From contig JACQGT010000480.1 of assembly GCA_016199425.1 (NCBI GenBank), positions 1-10,344 of the forward strand: DNA of 10,344 bases, read 5' to 3'. This document shows, piece by piece, positions 6,522-10,344 of this stretch. The position numbers and the translations under genes were made by a program. Positions within the stretch are counted from its first letter, which is position 1, and the number at the start of each line of letters is the position of its first letter. The notes under the pieces were generated by a model that was given only the letters and a program-made list of their open reading frames with translations, was not told the origin of the DNA and ran no database searches. The DNA is from Chloroflexota bacterium (GTDB lineage: Bacteria; Chloroflexota; Anaerolineae; Caldilineales; Caldilineaceae).

Positions 6522-8047
6522 GGCATTCCCCGAATTGTGGACTGCCGGATCAATTCCACAACATAGCGCAACCGCGAAATGGTCACAGACGGACGGAACA
6601 ATAGCATGAGACCAAGAAATAGAGAGGCGGAGTAGAACATTTTGATAATGACTCTGATCCAAAGCTGGATATCTTCCAGTGGCAGCAGTCGAACAAGCCC
6701 TACATGGGCCAAAATGACGGCAACAACACCCACTCCTGGTAGCCATAACTCCTGGAAGAGCGTAATTCCCAACTCCTGTCTTGCCATCTTCTCAATCAGC
6801 AGAAAACCAACGACAAATGCCAATCCAACAGCAACTGTGGTCCCTTGGGCGCCGCTGAGTAGTGTCAACGGAATGCCGGTGATGACAAGGGTTGCCAATT
6901 GGACGGCAACCAACGCTGTATTCAGATATGGCTTTCCTATGGCGACAAAGAGCGAGCCTGCCATCTCCCAGATTGGGCGCGCAATGGCATAGAGGATCAA
7001 AAAGCGCAGAAATATGGTACTGGGTAGCCAACGTTCGCCGTAGAGGAGTCGAATGAGATCCGGGGCACTTGTAAAAACTGCCAATGCCAAAGGAAATCCG
7101 ATTAAGCCTACAGACCAAACCAAGAGTCTAACAGTCTTTTGCATACGTACTCGATCGGCACCCAACTGCACGTATGTATAAAACGCAGTTCTCGCTGTAA
7201 TGCCGCTAATCAAGGTAGCGGGCCATTGAGCTGTGCGGTAGGCTCGATCATAAAACCCCAGACTGGCGGTACCGGCTATAGATCCTATCAGAAAATCGTC
7301 GAAACGGGTGAGAAGGTCGGCCAGAAGTTGTGTCATGCCTATGGTTGCACCGAATCTGATAAATTTCCGGGCAAGTATCCAGTCGAATTTCCAACGCATT
7401 TGAAGTAGTGGCCGAAGCCAGATCAGACAATAAGTAACTCCAGCTATCTGTGCAATCAACGTGCCAGTAATGGCTTGAGAGATTAGACTCCATTGCCCAA
7501 GCCCGTGCGTAGCAAACCAGAAAGCAGGAATATAGGAAAGCGGAAAGGCGAACAACTGAATTACACTGCCAGGTTTGAAGTTGAGACTTTTCTCCAGATA
7601 TGTCCCCACGATACCCGTCAGACTGGACAGAGATTCAATACCGACCAATAAGACAACAAGAATCCCAATCTGCTGAGAATAGCCCAATAGTGACAGAATA
7701 CCCGTTGCGATCAGGGCAAGAAGCAAGCCACCCAGACCCAAACCGACATCTAATCCCCAATATGTCCCAATCGCGACGCCATCACTTTTGGCGTGCTGGC
7801 CAAATGCATGGGAAAGGCTGATTTTGGTGCGCAGTTGCAGCAGACTGGCAAAAAAGAGAGCCAGTGCGTACTCGCCGTAGTGGATCGGATCAAGAAGACG
7901 GGTCAAAAAGACATTGGCCGTGAAGCCAAATGCTATCTGCCAGTAGGATGAAGTCATCATCCACAATCCACTACGAACAGCTCGGAATGCGAGGGGTGTT
8001 GTATTGATCGGCGAGGTTTCGCCTTCCGTCACGTCTGTATCAGGCAA
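6518..8047 (-). CDS. Wzx-type polysaccharide flippase
   Basis: This 509-residue polytopic membrane protein belongs to the MOP/MATE-like polysaccharide transporters (Wzx, Polysacc_synt families). It would flip lipid-linked oligosaccharide repeat units across the cytoplasmic membrane. About 12 to 14 hydrophobic helices are visible, for example near residues 37-51, 60-72, 101-121, 127-140, 164-180, 188-210, 307-325, 377-397, 404-418, 435-456 and 467-484. A family-like stretch runs RFDDFLIGSIAGTASLGFYD (248-267), and LYGERW lies at 335-340. The length is normal. No ATG is available near the N-terminus: the frame upstream reaches a stop without one, so the start is TTG at 8047 (8-base overlap with GT-a) or GTG at 8032. 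No clear Shine-Dalgarno precedes either, so translation probably depends on coupling to GT-a. GC (about 48-55% in hand-counted rows) is clearly below that of GT-a. Confidence 0.93.
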   Translation of the reverse strand: MPDTDVTEGETSPINTTPLAFRAVRSGLWMMTSSYWQIAFGFTANVFLTRLLDPIHYGEYALALFFASLLQLRTKISLSHAFGQHAKSDGVAIGTYWGLDVGLGLGGLLLALIATGILSLLGYSQQIGILVVLLVGIESLSSLTGIVGTYLEKSLNFKPGSVIQLFAFPLSYIPAFWFATHGLGQWSLISQAITGTLIAQIAGVTYCLIWLRPLLQMRWKFDWILARKFIRFGATIGMTQLLADLLTRFDDFLIGSIAGTASLGFYDRAYRTAQWPATLISGITARTAFYTYVQLGADRVRMQKTVRLLVWSVGLIGFPLALAVFTSAPDLIRLLYGERWLPSTIFLRFLILYAIARPIWEMAGSLFVAIGKPYLNTALVAVQLATLVITGIPLTLLSGAQGTTVAVGLAFVVGFLLIEKMARQELGITLFQELWLPGVGVVAVILAHVGLVRLLPLEDIQLWIRVIIKMFYSASLFLGLMLLFRPSVTISRLRYVVELIRQSTIRGMP

Positions 8048-9212
8048 ATCTGCGTCCGCTGCTTCTGGGGCGTATCAACTCTTCGTACACTGCCACCGTC
8101 TCCGCCGCGCAGCGCTCCCAGCGGAAGCGGGCGGCCTGGATAGCGCCCCGCCGCCGCAGATCGGCGGCCAGCCCCGGCTCAGTGAGGATGCGCTCCACCG
8201 CGGCGGCCAACGCCTCGTCATCCGTCGGCGGGACCAGCAGCGCCGCGTCCCCGGCCACTTCCGGCAAACTGCTGCTGTTGGAGCAGACCACCGGCGTCCC
8301 ACAGGCCATCGCCTCCAACACGGGGAAACCGAAGCCCTCGTAGAGGCTGGGCAGGAGCAGCGCATCCGCGCCGGCGTAGAGAGCGGGCAGGTCGTCGTCG
8401 GGAACCCGCCCGGCAAAGGTCACGTCGCCGGTCAGCCCTAACTCCTCCACCAGACGGCGTACCGGCTCGAACAGCCAGCCCTGCCCCCCAGAAATCAGCA
8501 GCCGCTGGGGATGTCCCGCCTGCTTCAGCCGGGCCAGGGCGCGCATAGCCGTTGCGTGATTCTTGCGCGGTTCCAGCGTGCCCACCATCAGCAGATAAGG
8601 CCGATCCGGGCTGTACTGCCCCCGTAGGTCGGATTGCCAATCCGACCCAATCGGCGCAAAGCGGTCATCGATCCCCTCGTAGATGACCTGGATTTTGGCT
8701 GGCGGCGTGGCATAGCGGTCCACCAAATCCCGCCGGGTCTGCTGGCTCACTGCAATAATAGCATCTGCGGCCCGTACAAACAAAGGCATTGCTACCTGCA
8801 AAAAGGCCCGGTTTGTATACGTGTGGTGCTGAGGATAGGCCGCAAAGATCAAATCGTGGACGGTCAGCACTGTGAGCCGGGCCAGACGAGGCAACAGATG
8901 CTCGGTGGCGTGATAGAGCGCGCCGGGTGGCAGGCTGCGTTCAAAACGGGTGGAACGGAGCAATTGGCTTGCCAGCGCGCCCAGCCGCCACGCATACTGG
9001 CCGCGCTCGACGGTCACCGTTTGTGTGTTCTGCAAAGAGACCGGCAGCCCGTGGCCGCTGTGCCGGTTGAAGAAAAGGGTCAGATCGATTTCCTCCCCGT
9101 GGCCCGCCAGCAGATGGGAGGCCAGACGCTCGGCATAGCGGGCCAGCCCCGCGGTCTGATGCACAGCCGGGCCGACGTCCAGCACCACGCCGATAGGTGT
9201 GGGCTGTGCCAT
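8040..9212 (-). CDS. GT4-family glycosyltransferase (GT-a)
   Basis: This 390-residue protein is a GT-B fold retaining glycosyltransferase of family GT4, expected to move a sugar from a nucleotide donor onto a growing lipid-linked glycan at the inner face of the cytoplasmic membrane. The N-terminal acceptor domain carries GLARYAERL near residue 22 and TVHDLIF near 117. The donor domain starts at RPYLLMVGTLEPRKN near 204 and holds the EX7E signature, E292 to E300 (EGFGFPVLE), followed by AMACGTPVV. I chose the ATG at 9212 over the upstream frame start at 9386: it begins a normal Rossmann strand (MAQPTPIGVVLDVGP), overlaps the preceding stop as TGATG, and has AAGAAGGG about ten bases upstream. 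Residues 189-196 (SDWQSDLR) are encoded by a perfect palindrome, described separately, lying in the linker between the two domains. GC is high, unlike the next gene. Donor and acceptor sugars cannot be told from sequence. Confidence 0.93.
   Translation of the reverse strand: MAQPTPIGVVLDVGPAVHQTAGLARYAERLASHLLAGHGEEIDLTLFFNRHSGHGLPVSLQNTQTVTVERGQYAWRLGALASQLLRSTRFERSLPPGALYHATEHLLPRLARLTVLTVHDLIFAAYPQHHTYTNRAFLQVAMPLFVRAADAIIAVSQQTRRDLVDRYATPPAKIQVIYEGIDDRFAPIGSDWQSDLRGQYSPDRPYLLMVGTLEPRKNHATAMRALARLKQAGHPQRLLISGGQGWLFEPVRRLVEELGLTGDVTFAGRVPDDDLPALYAGADALLLPSLYEGFGFPVLEAMACGTPVVCSNSSSLPEVAGDAALLVPPTDDEALAAAVERILTEPGLAADLRRRGAIQAARFRWERCAAETVAVYEELIRPRSSGRRFA
8627..8647. repeat. Perfect 9+9 base palindrome inside GT-a, REP-like
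   Basis: Arms GGTCGGATT (8627-8635) and AATCCGACC (8639-8647) are exact inverted copies separated by three bases. On the coding strand the element reads in frame and encodes residues 189-196 of GT-a, in the linker just before the donor-binding domain. From memory, palindromes of this GGTCGGATT...AATCCGACC type recur as interspersed repeats in some environmental bacterial genomes, but no second copy exists in this window, so calling it a mobile or dispersed element is inference. Confidence 0.6.
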
Positions 9213-10344
9213 CAGACGACAACCCTTCTTTCCAATTCGGCCAGGGGTTCCGGGCTGCTGCTCTGCACCACCAGCACCGAACGCTCGCCGGGCCAGGGGC
9301 TGAGCTGTACCAGTGCGAAAAAGGGGCGGCGTAAATAGCCTGCGCATCCGGCCACCGCCAGCACCAGCGCCCCCCAAAGCAGCCAATCTCCCGGCAGGTA
9401 GCGCATCCGCACACTCAGCCCCGGTAGAAAGCGCAGGCGAATGGTGGCTTGCTGCCCGGCCCGGTCACCGCGCACCAGATCGATGGTCCGGGACTCGTCC
9501 CGGCTGATCTCCGAACGGGCCACCGCGCCGCTCTCCCCGGCAATCGTCTCCACCAGAAATTGCCCATCTTCGGCCAGGCGCACCAGCCGCAGCCCCACAT
9601 CCGCATCGGGGATCAGCACCGATTCTTCGCTGCCCGGCGCAGGAAAGACAAAGCCGATGCGGTCTGTCGTGCGGCTTTGGCCGGGCAGGAGCAGCGCCTC
9701 CGGGATGTCGCTTTCCAGGAAGATGCCCGGCACATCCGGCGTCATCCAAATGCTGGCGTTGTCCAGCCGGGCTGAGCGGGTGCGGCCAACAGCCAGAAGT
9801 TGGGTGGCGTCGTGCAACTGTACCCGCAGTAGTGCGCTCTGCTTGCCGGGCGTGCTGTTATCGTCGATGATCGTGTAGCCCAGGCTGAGGTCCTGGCGGG
9901 GGAAGCGATATTCACTGCCCGGCGCCAGGGGTGCGGGCGTCACCTCCCATCCGAAGTTTATGCCGCCCCACAGCACAGCCAGAGCCAACAGAATCCCGGC
10001 CAGGAGAAGGGGGCGCAGATAGTAGGCCCAGGTGTGGCCCTGCACCAGCCAGCGCATTTCGCCCTCATCGCTATCTGCGCCGCCGCTCAACTGCGCACGC
10101 CGCACCAGCACCGACGGGCTGGCGTCGAAGCGATCCCCCAGCCGCGCGCTGACGACGCCGGCCATGCGCGCGAAGGGCGCATCCAGCGCCGACCGCGAGC
10201 GGAAGATATTGCCGCTGCCCGCGACAGGCAATGGCTCACCGGCGACGCCTTTGGCCGCGCCCAACAACGCCGGCAGACAGCGGCTGCGCTGGATGTCGGC
10301 CAACTGCTCGCCCAGATGGACGAGGAGGAGCAGGCCCAGCAGCG
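9212..10344 (-). CDS. ResB-like membrane protein, 5' end outside window
   Basis: The reading frame is open to the right edge, so the start is not visible; a TTG at 10303 is an internal Leu codon and not a convincing start. The visible part begins with the end of a hydrophobic helix (LLGLLLLVHLGEQL, 10304-10344). About 90 mostly polar residues follow, then a second helix (YYLRPLLLAGILLALAVLWGG), about 185 residues without helices, and a final helix (WLLWGALVLAVAGCAGYL) with a short charged tail. The pattern of paired helices around a large extracytoplasmic domain, together with the sequence style before the middle helix (LVQGHTWAYYLRPLLLAGILL), resembles ResB-type cytochrome c biogenesis proteins, which help keep haem and apocytochrome c reduced at the outer face of the membrane. 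I see no decisive motif, so this is a topology-based guess; it could be another membrane-anchored protein. It overlaps the next gene by one base (TGATG), which ties it to the polysaccharide operon although a ResB role would be unrelated. Confidence 0.5.
   Translation of the reverse strand, partial: LLGLLLLVHLGEQLADIQRSRCLPALLGAAKGVAGEPLPVAGSGNIFRSRSALDAPFARMAGVVSARLGDRFDASPSVLVRRAQLSGGADSDEGEMRWLVQGHTWAYYLRPLLLAGILLALAVLWGGINFGWEVTPAPLAPGSEYRFPRQDLSLGYTIIDDNSTPGKQSALLRVQLHDATQLLAVGRTRSARLDNASIWMTPDVPGIFLESDIPEALLLPGQSRTTDRIGFVFPAPGSEESVLIPDADVGLRLVRLAEDGQFLVETIAGESGAVARSEISRDESRTIDLVRGDRAGQQATIRLRFLPGLSVRMRYLPGDWLLWGALVLAVAGCAGYLRRPFFALVQLSPWPGERSVLVVQSSSPEPLAELERRVVV

Noticed and set aside
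6521..6746. 75-residue upstream extension of GT-b
   Set aside because: It lies inside wzx in another frame, is cysteine-rich and unlike a glycosyltransferase N-terminus; ATG at 6521 has an ATGA overlap and a ribosome binding site.
9212..9386. 58-residue upstream extension of GT-a
   Set aside because: It translates out-of-frame sequence of the preceding gene; the start at 9212 has a ribosome binding site, a TGATG overlap and the normal first strand of the fold.

Overview
The window is one block of nine genes, all on the minus strand and so transcribed from high to low coordinates. It is an accessory cell-surface polysaccharide (O-antigen or exopolysaccharide type) locus. No RNA gene, transposase, CRISPR array or plus-strand gene could be supported. 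The host is probably an environmental Gram-negative-type or monoderm bacterium of fairly high GC. Protein style and the kinds of short degenerate intergenic repeats suggest a Chloroflexota (Anaerolineae/Caldilineae-like) genome, but that is an impression and not a demonstrated assignment.

Layout in transcription order. A membrane protein of ResB-like topology runs in from the right edge (9212-10344, 5' end missing). It is followed by a GT4 glycosyltransferase (8040-9212), a Wzx-type flippase (6518-8047), two more GT4 enzymes (5433-6521 and 4240-5433), a SAM-dependent methyltransferase (3373-4236), an extended SDR nucleotide-sugar epimerase/dehydratase (2377-3363), a fourth GT4 enzyme (1168-2316) and GDP-L-fucose synthase (161-1102). 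The first seven genes overlap by 1, 8, 4 and 1 bases or are separated by only 3 and 9 bases, so they look translationally coupled. The last two genes are each preceded by a gap of about 60 bases, and these gaps are filled by short tandem repeats of two different kinds. A third kind follows the last gene.

How the genes fit together (inference): GDP-L-fucose synthase and the SDR enzyme would supply activated sugars. The four glycosyltransferases would assemble a repeat unit on a lipid carrier, the methyltransferase may decorate it, and the Wzx protein would flip it across the cytoplasmic membrane. No polymerase, chain-length regulator, initiating phosphoglycosyltransferase or GDP-mannose dehydratase lies in the window, so the locus probably continues beyond at least one edge.

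The points most worth a second look are: a perfect 9+9 base palindrome carried in frame inside a glycosyltransferase gene; a 7-base-period array that fills the gap between the SDR and GT genes from stop codon to start codon; an SDR enzyme with Asn where the catalytic Tyr is expected; and a GC dip over the flippase and its neighbours that begins inside one glycosyltransferase gene.
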